NCBI GenBank assembly: GCA_016201405.1
Contig: JACQCZ010000001.1
Location: forward strand, 72,432-136,431
Source: Candidatus Acetothermia bacterium
Lineage (GTDB): Bacteria; Bipolaricaulota; Bipolaricaulia; RBG-16-55-9
Length of the DNA: 64,000 nucleotides
Reading direction: 5' to 3'
Shown here: positions 16,423-24,328 of the stretch, piece by piece
How the letters are laid out: the number at the start of each line of letters is the position of its first letter
Numbering within the stretch: the stretch's first letter is position 1
Program-made: the position numbers and the translations under genes
The notes under the pieces: model-generated
The model's database searches: none
The model's input: the letters and a program-made list of their open reading frames with translations, nothing else
What the model was told of the DNA's origin: nothing

Positions 16423-17058
16423 AATTGGCTCCTTCTCCAAATCATTCTAGCATTCCCTTCCAAGATGCTTCCGCATAACCTTTCATCATAGAATCTCTCT
16501 ATTATAGACTAGATTTAAATAATGCAACTCTGCGGGATCTAGGCTGACTTGAAGCAATGAAAGATATTGCAGTTCATAACTATCAGTTCATTTGCAAATT
16601 TTCAGGGAGGAGCTTGAGACCAATATGGTGATCAGTGGGAAATTTTGCAGGAATACCTGCCTCCATTTCTCTCTCGGTTGGAGTTGCGGTCCTGCCAGCG
16701 TAACGGCCTTGAAGTGCGCCTATCAAACACGTAAATGAAAGTTTCAAAAAAAGGGTTACAGATCACTCGACGAGACTCAACAAAACCATGCGACAAGCAA
16801 CTTTGCCCTTTATGTGCGGTATGCAAATTCTGCTATCGCTCTTAATTAAGGTTTTCGAGGATCGGGCCGATAGAGTTCTACTATAATACCTGAGTGAGAG
16901 TTCAGTAGCGATTTTCCATCTGCTATACTGATATCTCAACTCCTATAGCTCTTACAGAGTGGCAGTAAGCGCTATAGATCAAAGCTTAATCGCGCGGGTC
17001 GGCAAGGTCCTTGAGTAAGCTGTCAAATTCCTATTTGATTTGGCATGGAATTTAATGA
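16423..17058 (-). other. Intergenic region of about 640 bp, AT-rich, no gene supported
   Basis: The stretch is visibly richer in A and T than its surroundings. The only track ORF (16632-16826, minus) has no ribosome site or recognisable motif. I see no tRNA, terminator or clear promoter. It may be a decayed gene, since short minus-strand frames give protein-like sequence without a start. Confidence 0.4.
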
Positions 17059-17622
17059 CTAAACCAACTCTCTGATAGCATAATTAATTACATCATCAGC
17101 TAATGCAACAAGAATATCTAAAGACATTGGAGCAGGTTTGTCTTCTAGCTCCTTCGTTAATCTGAAGCCTTTATATGATATTGGCAGTTTGTTTTGATCA
17201 ATATGTCTGAAGCTGATCCGAAAATCATGCGACATGGAATTTACGGCAACAACAGCGAAATCATGCCAGGGTTGCTGTGAAAATCGAATCTTTTGATTAA
17301 AACGATGACAGTATGATTGCGTTATACGAAAAACCTCTTTTAGGTAATTTCGTTGGAATGCAATAGTGGCATTACGTTTTGTGTACTCTACTTGATCAGG
17401 ACCACCGAAATCTTTCACTAGTTGCTCAATAAAAGACAAAAAATCTATCTCACCTTCTGGCAAATGCGTAGAAAGAGAGCGTAGATCTCTTTTCCCATCC
17501 CTAGCATCTTTACAGAACTGGTGGAGACAAGTCAAAGCAAAGATGTTGTAGATAGCTGCTAGACGTAGCGCCACAAGGTGGTTAGTTAGATCAGTCTTGG
17601 TTTTGATTACCCCTAGTCCCAT
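17059..17622 (-). CDS. Hypothetical protein in AT-rich island
   Basis: The 187-aa protein is cytoplasmic-looking, with no signal or membrane segment, and is rich in aromatic and basic residues (HRFNQKIRFSQQPWHDF). It begins MGLGVIKTKTD after AGGTGGAATAAAG, a reasonable ribosome site. I do not recognise any domain. Codon use (AAA, ATT, AAT) is more AT-rich than in flanking housekeeping genes, which suggests horizontal acquisition. A second small ORF lies 21 bases upstream on the same strand. Confidence 0.65.
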   Translation of the reverse strand: MGLGVIKTKTDLTNHLVALRLAAIYNIFALTCLHQFCKDARDGKRDLRSLSTHLPEGEIDFLSFIEQLVKDFGGPDQVEYTKRNATIAFQRNYLKEVFRITQSYCHRFNQKIRFSQQPWHDFAVVAVNSMSHDFRISFRHIDQNKLPISYKGFRLTKELEDKPAPMSLDILVALADDVINYAIRELV

Positions 17623-17643
17623 ACTTTATTCCACCTATTATAC

Positions 17644-17862
17644 CTATTCTATGTGGTTCGAAATGAAATCCATAAATTCCGGATTCCCACTTCCTCCGAA
17701 ATGGCACAGTATCTGGGGATCAATATCCCAGCGACATCCAATCCACTCATCATCTGTTTTGTTTGAATTCTTCTCGGAATTAAGGCAATAATCACCACGA
17801 GCTTCTAGCCTCAAATTAAGATCGCTTGTCGCTGATTGGAACAGCAATGTGCGTACGCTCAT
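17644..17862 (-). CDS. Possible small ORF upstream of the hypothetical gene
   Basis: The frame encodes a polar 72-82 aa sequence (RGDYCLNSEKNSNKTDDEWIG ... HFGGSGNPEFMDFISNHIE) that looks protein-like, but the start is unclear and the upstream candidates overlap the divergent VOC gene. It may be the end of a truncated gene. Confidence is low. Confidence 0.3.
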   Translation of the reverse strand: MSVRTLLFQSATSDLNLRLEARGDYCLNSEKNSNKTDDEWIGCRWDIDPQILCHFGGSGNPEFMDFISNHIE

Positions 17863-17881
17863 TGCATTCACAGGAGGAGAA

Positions 17882-18247
17882 ATGACAACCATTCGATATT
17901 TGGTGAAGGACGTAGATACCTCAATCGAGTTTTATACGAAACATCTAGGTTTTGAATTCATCGAGCAAATGGGACCTGCATTTGCAATTGTTGCGAAGGG
18001 CGATCTCAATCTATGGCTCAGCGGCCCACTGAGCTCCGCAGCTCGCCCCATGCCCGATGGACGCAAGCCTGGAGCTGGGGGATGGAATCGCTTTGTCATC
18101 GAGGTTACGGATATTGAGGCGTTCGTAGCTTCCTTGAAGAGCGCGGGTGTTGCATTTCGAAACTCGATTGTCACGGGTCCTGGCGGTAAACAGATATTGG
18201 TGGAAGATCCTTCGGGAAATCCGATTGAGGTATTTCAGCCCGCTTAG
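17882..18247 (+). CDS. VOC-superfamily (glyoxalase/bleomycin-resistance-like) protein
   Basis: ATG at 17882 (MTTIRYLVKDVDTSIEFYTKHLGFEF) follows AGGAGGAGAA. Two beta-alpha-beta-beta-beta modules are evident: an N-terminal DVDTSIEFYTKHLGF and a C-terminal DIEAFVASLKSAGV ... GPGGKQILVEDPSGNPIEVFQ. The C-terminal Glu in IEVFQ is a usual metal ligand; the N-terminal His ligand is not obvious. Such proteins are isomerases, dioxygenases or antibiotic-binding proteins; the substrate is unknown. Confidence 0.88.
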   Translation: MTTIRYLVKDVDTSIEFYTKHLGFEFIEQMGPAFAIVAKGDLNLWLSGPLSSAARPMPDGRKPGAGGWNRFVIEVTDIEAFVASLKSAGVAFRNSIVTGPGGKQILVEDPSGNPIEVFQPA

Positions 18248-18305
18248 CTGATCACTGGAATACTCACGTCTCAAAAGACCTGCGCTTCTGATCTCCTGCT
18301 CTGGT

Positions 18306-18335
18306 TTGAAACATTCGATCTATTAAAGATATAAT
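18306..18335 (+). promoter_or_regulatory. Promoter of the lipA-pdh operon
   Basis: TTGAAA and a perfect TATAAT are 18 bases apart, ending 40 bases before the lipA GTG. No other clear promoter is seen across the five-gene unit, so it probably drives lipA through lpd. Confidence 0.6.
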
Positions 18336-18375
18336 CACCACAGTCTTCTTACCTCAACTCTAAGGGAGGGCATCC

Positions 18376-19311
18376 GTGCCTGGCGATCACACCAGCCTCA
18401 CACAGCGTAAGCCTGATTGGCTTCGTATCCGGCCCCCCGCTGGCGAAAATTACAAAGAGATCAAAAAGACTCTGCGAGAGAACAATCTTCACACCGTCTG
18501 CGAAGAGGCGCATTGCCCCAATATTCATGAGTGCTGGGGCGGCGGCACGGCGACGATCATGCTCATGGGCGATACCTGCACTCGAGGCTGCCGCTTCTGC
18601 GCAGTCACTTCTGGCCATCCTCATGGATTGCTCGATCCGCTAGAGCCTTTCAAGGTCGCCAAAGTTTTGAGTGAGTGGGATCTGGACTATATTGTCCTCA
18701 CCTCTGTTGCGCGAGATGATCTTCCCGATGGCGGCGCAACCCACTTTGCTCAGACTGTAAAAGCGATCAAAGAGAAGCGCCCGGAGATGCTGGTCGAGGT
18801 CTTGATCCCCGATTTCCAGAACAATGTCGATTCACTGAAGTGCGTGATTGAGGCCAGACCTGATGTTGTCGGCCACAATATTGAGACTGTGGAGAGATTG
18901 ACACCCACCGTGCGGGACAGGCGTGCAAAATATAGACAGACGCTAGACGTGCTTGCTAACATCAAGAGATTGGACCCAACACGCTATTCCAAGTCAGCCA
19001 TCATGCTGGGATTGGGCGAGAGGGATGAAGAGATTTTCCAAACTCTGAAAGATGTGCGCGAGGTCGGGGTCGATTTTCTCACGATTGGCCAATATTTGCG
19101 CCCATCGCAAAGACATCTCAAAGTCGAAGATTATGTGCATCCGAAGAAGTTTAAAGAGTACCAGCAGTGGGGCGAGGAGCTGGGCTTTAAATATGTCGCA
19201 TCTGGCCCGCTGGTGAGAAGCTCCTATCGCGCCGGAGAATTCTATATCGCAAGTCTGGTGAGGAATGGAAAAGGAGGCGTACATGGCCAAGAGCACGCCA
19301 ACAAAAGCTAA
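18376..19311 (+). CDS. lipA: Lipoyl synthase LipA
   Basis: This radical-SAM enzyme inserts two sulfurs into octanoyl groups on lipoyl domains. Both clusters are visible: CEEAHCPNIHEC (auxiliary cluster, C-x4-C-x5-C) and CTRGCRFCAV (radical SAM, C-x3-C-x2-C). Other landmarks are TVRDRRAKYRQTLDVL and MLGLGERDEE. Start GTG at 18376 follows AAGGGAGGG; length 311 aa is typical. Its last codons contain the ribosome site of pdhA, which starts 29 bases before the lipA stop. The gene's place at the head of the pyruvate dehydrogenase operon ties lipoylation to that complex. No lipB or lplA is visible. Confidence 0.96.
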   Translation: MPGDHTSLTQRKPDWLRIRPPAGENYKEIKKTLRENNLHTVCEEAHCPNIHECWGGGTATIMLMGDTCTRGCRFCAVTSGHPHGLLDPLEPFKVAKVLSEWDLDYIVLTSVARDDLPDGGATHFAQTVKAIKEKRPEMLVEVLIPDFQNNVDSLKCVIEARPDVVGHNIETVERLTPTVRDRRAKYRQTLDVLANIKRLDPTRYSKSAIMLGLGERDEEIFQTLKDVREVGVDFLTIGQYLRPSQRHLKVEDYVHPKKFKEYQQWGEELGFKYVASGPLVRSSYRAGEFYIASLVRNGKGGVHGQEHANKS

Positions 19312-20419
19312 GAGCACATCCGATGAGAGCTCAAAGGGAGATCACTCTTGGAGCATTGAAGGGCCGATTCAGATTCTTGATCCTGCAGGCAAGGTCATTG
19401 ACAAAGAGCTTGAGCCAAAGCTGCCTGATGACGAGCTCAAAGAGATCTATCGCTGGATGGTGACTGCCCGCAGTTTTGATGAGCGTGCGCTCTCACTCCA
19501 GCGCCAGGGACGTCTCGGGACCTATGCCCCGCTCTCTGGGCAGGAGGCGGCGCAAGTCGGCAGCGCCTGGGCCCTGGAGCAGCAGGACTGGATGTTCCCT
19601 TCCTACCGCGAACATGCAGTGCAGGTCGTGCGCGGCCAGCGCTGGGTTGATATCTTGACCTACTGGGGTGGAAGCGAAGAGGGCAACCGCATCCCCAAGA
19701 ATGTCAACAACTTCACCATCTCGATTCCCATTGCAACTCAGATTCTTCACGCCATGGGAGCGGCGTGGGCTGGAAAGCTTCGAGGCGAGAAGATGGCTGC
19801 CATTGCCTACTTTGGCGATGGCGGCACTTCAGAAGGAGATTTTCACGAGGGACTAAATTTTGCCGGCGTCTTTAAAGTTGGAACTGTATTCTTCTGCCAG
19901 AACAATCAATACGCAATCTCCGTCCCACGCGAGCGCCAGACGTCCTCCGAGACAATTGCGCAAAAGGCCATTGCCTACGGTTTTGATGGCGTCCAGGTTG
20001 ACGGAAACGACTTTTTGGCCGTCTATTACATCACGAATCGCGCCCTGGAGAAGGCGCGCTCTGGCGGCGGTCCGACACTGATCGAAGCGATCACCTATCG
20101 CTTTAGCCACCACACTACCGCCGATGACTGGACCCGCTACCGCTCCGCGGCAGAGGTCGAGGAGTGGAAGCAGAAGGACCCGCTCATCCGCTTCCGAAAG
20201 TATTTGGAGAATAAAAAACTTTGGAGCGACAAAGATGAGCAGAAGCTTTTGGAAGAGGCCAAAGCCGAAGTGGCCAAGGCTGTCGAAGAGTACGAAAAGC
20301 TTCCTGAGCGTGATGTCGAAGAGATCTTCAAATACACCTTTGCCGAGATGCCCTGGAATCTCAAGGAGCAATTGGAAGATCTGCGCGCCTATCTCAAAGA
20401 GAAGAAGCCTGAGGAGTAA
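19283..20419 (+). CDS. pdhA: Pyruvate dehydrogenase E1 component, alpha subunit
   Basis: E1 decarboxylates pyruvate with thiamine diphosphate. ATG at 19283 (MAKSTPTKAK) follows AAGGAGGCGTAC inside the lipA 3' end. Landmarks include YAPLSGQEAAQVGSAWAL, FPSYREHAVQ and the ThDP motif GDGGTSEGDFHEGLNFAGVF...QNN, then YRFSHHTTADD. An N-terminal charged extension precedes the catalytic domain and a long acidic/basic helix ends the protein. The class is that of Gram-positive and archaeal-type alpha2beta2 E1. A branched-chain oxo-acid enzyme is the alternative; lipA and the beta genes do not discriminate. Confidence 0.92.
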   Translation: MAKSTPTKAKSTSDESSKGDHSWSIEGPIQILDPAGKVIDKELEPKLPDDELKEIYRWMVTARSFDERALSLQRQGRLGTYAPLSGQEAAQVGSAWALEQQDWMFPSYREHAVQVVRGQRWVDILTYWGGSEEGNRIPKNVNNFTISIPIATQILHAMGAAWAGKLRGEKMAAIAYFGDGGTSEGDFHEGLNFAGVFKVGTVFFCQNNQYAISVPRERQTSSETIAQKAIAYGFDGVQVDGNDFLAVYYITNRALEKARSGGGPTLIEAITYRFSHHTTADDWTRYRSAAEVEEWKQKDPLIRFRKYLENKKLWSDKDEQKLLEEAKAEVAKAVEEYEKLPERDVEEIFKYTFAEMPWNLKEQLEDLRAYLKEKKPEE

Positions 20420-20422
20420 TCC

Positions 20423-21403
20423 GTGGCTCAACTGACGCTGGTACAGGCAATCAACGACGCGCTCAAGGTGGAGATGCGACGCGACAAGAGTGTCATGGTA
20501 CTGGGCGAAGATGTCGGGGTAGATGGCGGTGTTTTTCGAGCTACCGAAGGCCTTTTACAAGAATTTGGCGCGGGCCGCATTGTGGACACGCCACTTGCTG
20601 AATCCGGGATTGTGGGCGCAGCGATCGGGCTCGCTCTCAATGGGATGAAGCCTGTGGCTGAGATTCAGTTCGATGGCTTTATGCCACCGGCATTTGATCA
20701 TGTCGTCTCGCACATCGGACGGGTGCGCTGGCGCTCACGTGGGCGCTTCAATGTGCCGATGGTGATTCGCGCTCCCTATGGCGGCGGCATCCACGCGCCG
20801 GAGCACCACTCCGAGAGCCCCGAGGCCTATTATGCGCATACGCCCGGTCTCAAAGTCGTGATGCCCTCGGGTCCTTATGACGCAAAGGGGCTGCTGATCA
20901 GCGCCATTCGTGATCCTGATCCGGTCATTTATTTAGAGCCCAAAAAGAATTACCGCGCCTTCCGCGAAGAGGTTCCTGAGAATGATTATGCCTTGCCCTT
21001 TGGCAAAGCCAATCTACTAAAAGAAGGCTCTGATATTACAGTCATCTCGTGGGGCTATATGGCGCGGCTCTCGCTCCAAGCTGCTGAGATGCTGGGTGAG
21101 CAGGGGATTGGGGTTGAAGTGATTGATCTGCGAACGCTCGTTCCGCTAGACATAAATGCAATTCTTGCTTCTGTTCAGAAGACGGGGCGCTGTCTGATCG
21201 CACAAGAGGCACCACAGACCTGCGCCTTCGGGTCAGAATTAATGACCCTGATTCAGGAAAAGGCCTTTGATTCGCTACGGGCACCGCTGGGGCGTATCAG
21301 CGGCTTTGATATCACCATCCCGCTCTATCGTCTGGAAGAGGCTTATATGCCCGATGCGGGGCGTGTGATTCGCAAGATCAAAGAGATTCTTCAGTTTTCT
21401 TAA
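20423..21403 (+). CDS. pdhB: Pyruvate dehydrogenase E1 beta subunit, copy 1
   Basis: Start GTG at 20423, three bases after pdhA. The 326-aa protein has the canonical order: MAQLTLVQAINDALK, GEDVGVDGGVFRAT, DTPLAESGIVGAAIG (catalytic Glu that activates ThDP), YGGGIHAPEHHSESPEAYYAHTPGLKV, and EVIDLRTLVPLD. The beta subunit completes the E1 active site and binds E2 through its C-terminal domain. A nearly equal-length paralogue follows after 23 bases. This copy keeps the common GGGIH histidine, which is Arg in copy 2. Confidence 0.93.
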   Translation: MAQLTLVQAINDALKVEMRRDKSVMVLGEDVGVDGGVFRATEGLLQEFGAGRIVDTPLAESGIVGAAIGLALNGMKPVAEIQFDGFMPPAFDHVVSHIGRVRWRSRGRFNVPMVIRAPYGGGIHAPEHHSESPEAYYAHTPGLKVVMPSGPYDAKGLLISAIRDPDPVIYLEPKKNYRAFREEVPENDYALPFGKANLLKEGSDITVISWGYMARLSLQAAEMLGEQGIGVEVIDLRTLVPLDINAILASVQKTGRCLIAQEAPQTCAFGSELMTLIQEKAFDSLRAPLGRISGFDITIPLYRLEEAYMPDAGRVIRKIKEILQFS

Positions 21404-21426
21404 ATACACATTTAGGGGATGAATGC

Positions 21427-22407
21427 ATGGCTCAAATGACCTTGGTTCAGGCGATCAACGACGCCCTCAAGTGCGAGATGCGACAAGATAAGCGCGTGCT
21501 GGTGATGGGCGAAGATGTCGGCGTCGATGGCGGAGTCTTCCGCGCCACTGATGGCATCATCAATGAGTTTGGACCGGACCGGGCGATTGATACTCCCCTA
21601 GCCGAATCAGGCATTGTGGGAGCGGCCATTGGCATGGCGGTCAATGGGCTGCGCCCAGTGGCTGAGATTCAGTTCGATGGCTTTATGACTCCGGCCTTTG
21701 ACCAGATTGTCTCGCACGCCGCGCGGCTGCGCTGGCGCTCCCGTGGCCGATTCAGCGCGCCCATTGTCGTTCGCGCTCCGTATGGCGGAGGCATTCGCGC
21801 GCTGGAGCACCACTCCGAGAGCCCAGAAGCATGGTATGTCCATACGCCAGGTCTAAAAGTTGTGACGCCTTCAGGCCCGAGTGATGCCAAGGGCCTCTTG
21901 ATTGCCGCGATCCGCGATCCCGACCCTGTCATTTATTTAGAGCCGAAGAGACTCTACCGCGCCTTTCGTGAAGAGGTTCCCGAGGGCGCATATGAGATCC
22001 CGCTTGGCAAGGCCAATCTTGTCAGAGAGGGCAGAGACGTGACGGCCATTTCGTGGGGTTCAATGAGTCGTTTGTTGGCCCAAACTGCAGAAGAAGTGGC
22101 TGAGCAAGATGGCACATCGATTGAAGTGATTGACTTGCGAACACTCGTACCGCTCGATTTTGAGCTGATCTCCCAGTCTGTGAAGAAGACAGGACGCGTT
22201 GTGATTCTGCAAGAGTCTGCACGAACCTGTGGCTTCGCCTCTGAGATTGCGGCGCTCATCACCGAGAGATTGCTGCTCCATCTCGAAGCACCGGTGGTGC
22301 GGGTATCGGGTTATGACATCGCCATCCCGTACTTCAGAATGGAAGAGCATTATCTGCCCGATAGCGGCAAAGTGGCGCGAGGAATTCGACAGGCGGTGAC
22401 TTATTAA
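21427..22407 (+). CDS. Pyruvate/2-oxoacid dehydrogenase E1 beta subunit, copy 2
   Basis: A second 326-aa E1 beta protein, very similar to copy 1 in the N-terminal two-thirds (both contain GEDVGVDGGVFRAT, DTPLAESGIVGAAIG and HHSESPEA) and more divergent in the C-terminal domain. It has GGGIRALEHHSE where copy 1 has GGGIHAPEHHSE. Both keep the ThDP-activating glutamate. A tandem duplication followed by divergence is the simplest history. It could make a hetero-oligomeric E1, serve another oxo acid with the single alpha subunit, or have taken over E2 binding of a second complex. The stop overlaps the lpd start (TAATG). Confidence 0.92.
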   Translation: MAQMTLVQAINDALKCEMRQDKRVLVMGEDVGVDGGVFRATDGIINEFGPDRAIDTPLAESGIVGAAIGMAVNGLRPVAEIQFDGFMTPAFDQIVSHAARLRWRSRGRFSAPIVVRAPYGGGIRALEHHSESPEAWYVHTPGLKVVTPSGPSDAKGLLIAAIRDPDPVIYLEPKRLYRAFREEVPEGAYEIPLGKANLVREGRDVTAISWGSMSRLLAQTAEEVAEQDGTSIEVIDLRTLVPLDFELISQSVKKTGRVVILQESARTCGFASEIAALITERLLLHLEAPVVRVSGYDIAIPYFRMEEHYLPDSGKVARGIRQAVTY

Positions 22408-23846
22408 TGGTCGTTGGTGAGATCATGGTCGGAACAGATCTTCTGGTCATTGGAGGCGGCATCGGCGGTTATGTAGCCGCGATCCGCGCCTCGCAGCTTG
22501 GCAAAGAAGTGACGCTGGTGGAGAAGGCCGAGCTTGGCGGCATCTGTCTCAATCACGGCTGCATCCCTTCAAAAGCACTCATCACAGCGGCCAGTTTGTA
22601 CCACAGAATGCCGCGCCTAGCGGAGATGGGCATCTCAGCCAAGGCGACCATAGATGCCGGAAAGCTGCAAGCCTGGAAAGAGGGCATTAGCGAAAAGCTG
22701 AGCACGGGCGTTGGACAGCTCTGCAAATCCAATGGCGTTCAGGTGATTCCCGGAAGCGCCTCGTTCACCAGCCCCAAGAAAGTTTTGGTCGAGAATGAGC
22801 ATGGCACACAGTCCATTGAGTTTAAGCAGTGCATCATTGCCACAGGCTCGCGCTCTATTCAAATTCCGGGCTTTGAGTTTGATGGAGAAGTAGTTCTCAG
22901 CTCACGCCATGCGCTCAAATTGAAAGAAGTTCCGGAAAAGCTGGTCGTGATTGGCGGCGGCTATATTGGCCTGGAGCTTGGCACAGTCTATGCAAAATTG
23001 GGGAGCAAAGTGACTGTGGTTGAGATGATGGATCAGGTGCTGCCCGGTGTCGATCCCGAGCTGGTGCGCGTGGTTGCGCGACATTTGAAAGATTTGGGCA
23101 TCGAACTCTTTTTGAGGTCCAAGGCAAAATCGCTCGAAAAGGGCAAGAGTGGAGCCAAAGTCGTCATCGAGACTCCGGAAGGCCAAAAGAGTCTGGATGC
23201 AACCAAAGTCTTGGTGAGCGTGGGACGTCGCCCCAGTGTTGACGGCCTTAATATTGAGCAGGTCAAAGTTGAGCTTGACGCCAAGGGCTTCATCAAAGTG
23301 GATGCCCAGCGCCGCACCTCCAACCCGAAGATTTTCGCAGTGGGCGACGTGGCAGGCCAGCCCATGCTGGCGCACAAGGCCTCACACGAAGCGATTGTTG
23401 CGGCCAACGTCATTGCAGGTCACCCAGCGGGAGCCGACTGGCTCACCGTCCCTGCCGTCATCTTTACGGACCCAGAGATTGCCAGTGCTGGACTGACAGA
23501 GGCCGAGGCCAAAGCCCAGGGTTATGAGCCGCTCATTGGCCGGTTCCCATTCACCGCGCTGGGACGCGCCATGACGACGGGCGAGACAGACGGCTTCGTC
23601 AAGATGATTGCCGACAAGAAATCAGAGGTTGTCCTTGGTGTCCATATTGTTGGCCCTGAAGCGAGCAACTTGATCAGCGAAGCCGCTCTGGCCATCGAGA
23701 TGGGTGCACGATTAGAAGATATTGCTCTAACAATTCATCCGCATCCGACACTGCCCGAGAGCCTGATGGAGGCAGCGGAAGTCGCGCTTGGACATGCCAT
23801 TCACATCATGACGCCCAAGAAACGCGAGCCTGTCAAGGCTTCATAG
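22407..23846 (+). CDS. lpdA: Dihydrolipoyl dehydrogenase (E3)
   Basis: E3 reoxidises dihydrolipoamide with NAD+. The FAD loop GGGIGGYVAAIRASQLG, redox pair in GGICLNHGCIPSK (C-x4-C), NAD loop GGGYIGLELGTVYAKLG, FAVGDVAGQPMLAHKASHE and the C-terminal HPHPTLPESLMEAAEVALG are all present. Length 479 aa is normal. The start at 22407 overlaps the previous stop; an in-frame ATG at 22425 (MVGTDLLVIGGG) is an equally good choice. No lipoyl domain precedes the FAD domain, and no E2 acyltransferase gene lies in the window. Confidence 0.94.
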   Translation: MVVGEIMVGTDLLVIGGGIGGYVAAIRASQLGKEVTLVEKAELGGICLNHGCIPSKALITAASLYHRMPRLAEMGISAKATIDAGKLQAWKEGISEKLSTGVGQLCKSNGVQVIPGSASFTSPKKVLVENEHGTQSIEFKQCIIATGSRSIQIPGFEFDGEVVLSSRHALKLKEVPEKLVVIGGGYIGLELGTVYAKLGSKVTVVEMMDQVLPGVDPELVRVVARHLKDLGIELFLRSKAKSLEKGKSGAKVVIETPEGQKSLDATKVLVSVGRRPSVDGLNIEQVKVELDAKGFIKVDAQRRTSNPKIFAVGDVAGQPMLAHKASHEAIVAANVIAGHPAGADWLTVPAVIFTDPEIASAGLTEAEAKAQGYEPLIGRFPFTALGRAMTTGETDGFVKMIADKKSEVVLGVHIVGPEASNLISEAALAIEMGARLEDIALTIHPHPTLPESLMEAAEVALGHAIHIMTPKKREPVKAS

Positions 23847-23939
23847 TCTTCATTGAGCTAATTCCATTGCGATCTCATCATAGAACGACTCTGCTCAGAC
23901 GCTTCGGGTGCCCACCTCCGTCACATTTATAAGGGACGC

Positions 23940-23968
23940 TTGCATGCCATACATTTGTATGCTATACT
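23940..23968 (+). promoter_or_regulatory. Promoter with internal dyad upstream of the Y-family polymerase cassette
   Basis: TTGCAT and TATACT are exactly 17 bases apart. The spacer contains the perfect inverted repeat CATAC-ATTT-GTATG (23948-23961), extended imperfectly to nine bases per arm. A repressor bound here would block RNA polymerase. It is not the E. coli or Bacillus LexA box, but its position before a translesion polymerase makes a damage-response operator plausible. Confidence 0.5.
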
Positions 23969-23992
23969 CATCCCTGCTGGGGATGGCACTGT

Positions 23993-24322
23993 ATGATAAG
24001 CCAGCAAGGGCTAAAGCTAAAGAAGCAAATCTGGCAGACGTTCTCCGAGGCCAGACTCGTCGATGCCTCGATCCGGTTTATTCCCAATAAAGAGTCCCAT
24101 GAGCGGGTCACTCACATCATCTTGCACGACTGGTTTGGCAAAGAGATGGAGCTACCCCACATCCACCTCTATCACAAGTCCAAACGGGGTCTGCGCACCT
24201 ATCACATCTACTCGTGCACAGACAAAGAGCGCGAGATCTTCTTTCGCATTCTCTTCTGCCCACAGACTCAGCGTGTCTCCGTCTTAGGCGTCTGCGGTCC
24301 CTATATCGATTCGTATTCATAA
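23993..24322 (+). CDS. Small unknown protein co-transcribed with Y-family polymerase
   Basis: This 109-aa protein (MISQQGLKLKKQIWQTFSEARL ... VLGVCGPYIDSYS) starts about ten bases after a GGGG element and ends six bases before the polymerase start, so the two form one operon. It is basic, soluble-looking and rich in His/Tyr (HIHLYHKSKRGLRTYHIYSC). It does not resemble UmuD, ImuA or SulA as far as I can see. An accessory role in translesion synthesis is inferred from context only. Confidence 0.65.
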   Translation: MISQQGLKLKKQIWQTFSEARLVDASIRFIPNKESHERVTHIILHDWFGKEMELPHIHLYHKSKRGLRTYHIYSCTDKEREIFFRILFCPQTQRVSVLGVCGPYIDSYS

Positions 24323-24328
24323 GAGAAT

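Noticed and set aside
16632-16826. 64-aa minus ORF in the AT-rich gap
   Set aside because: No ribosome site, no motif and odd composition; not supportable as a gene.
19853-20431. 192-aa ORF antisense to pdhA
   Set aside because: Mirror frame of a clearly real gene; long antisense ORFs are common in this codon-biased sequence.
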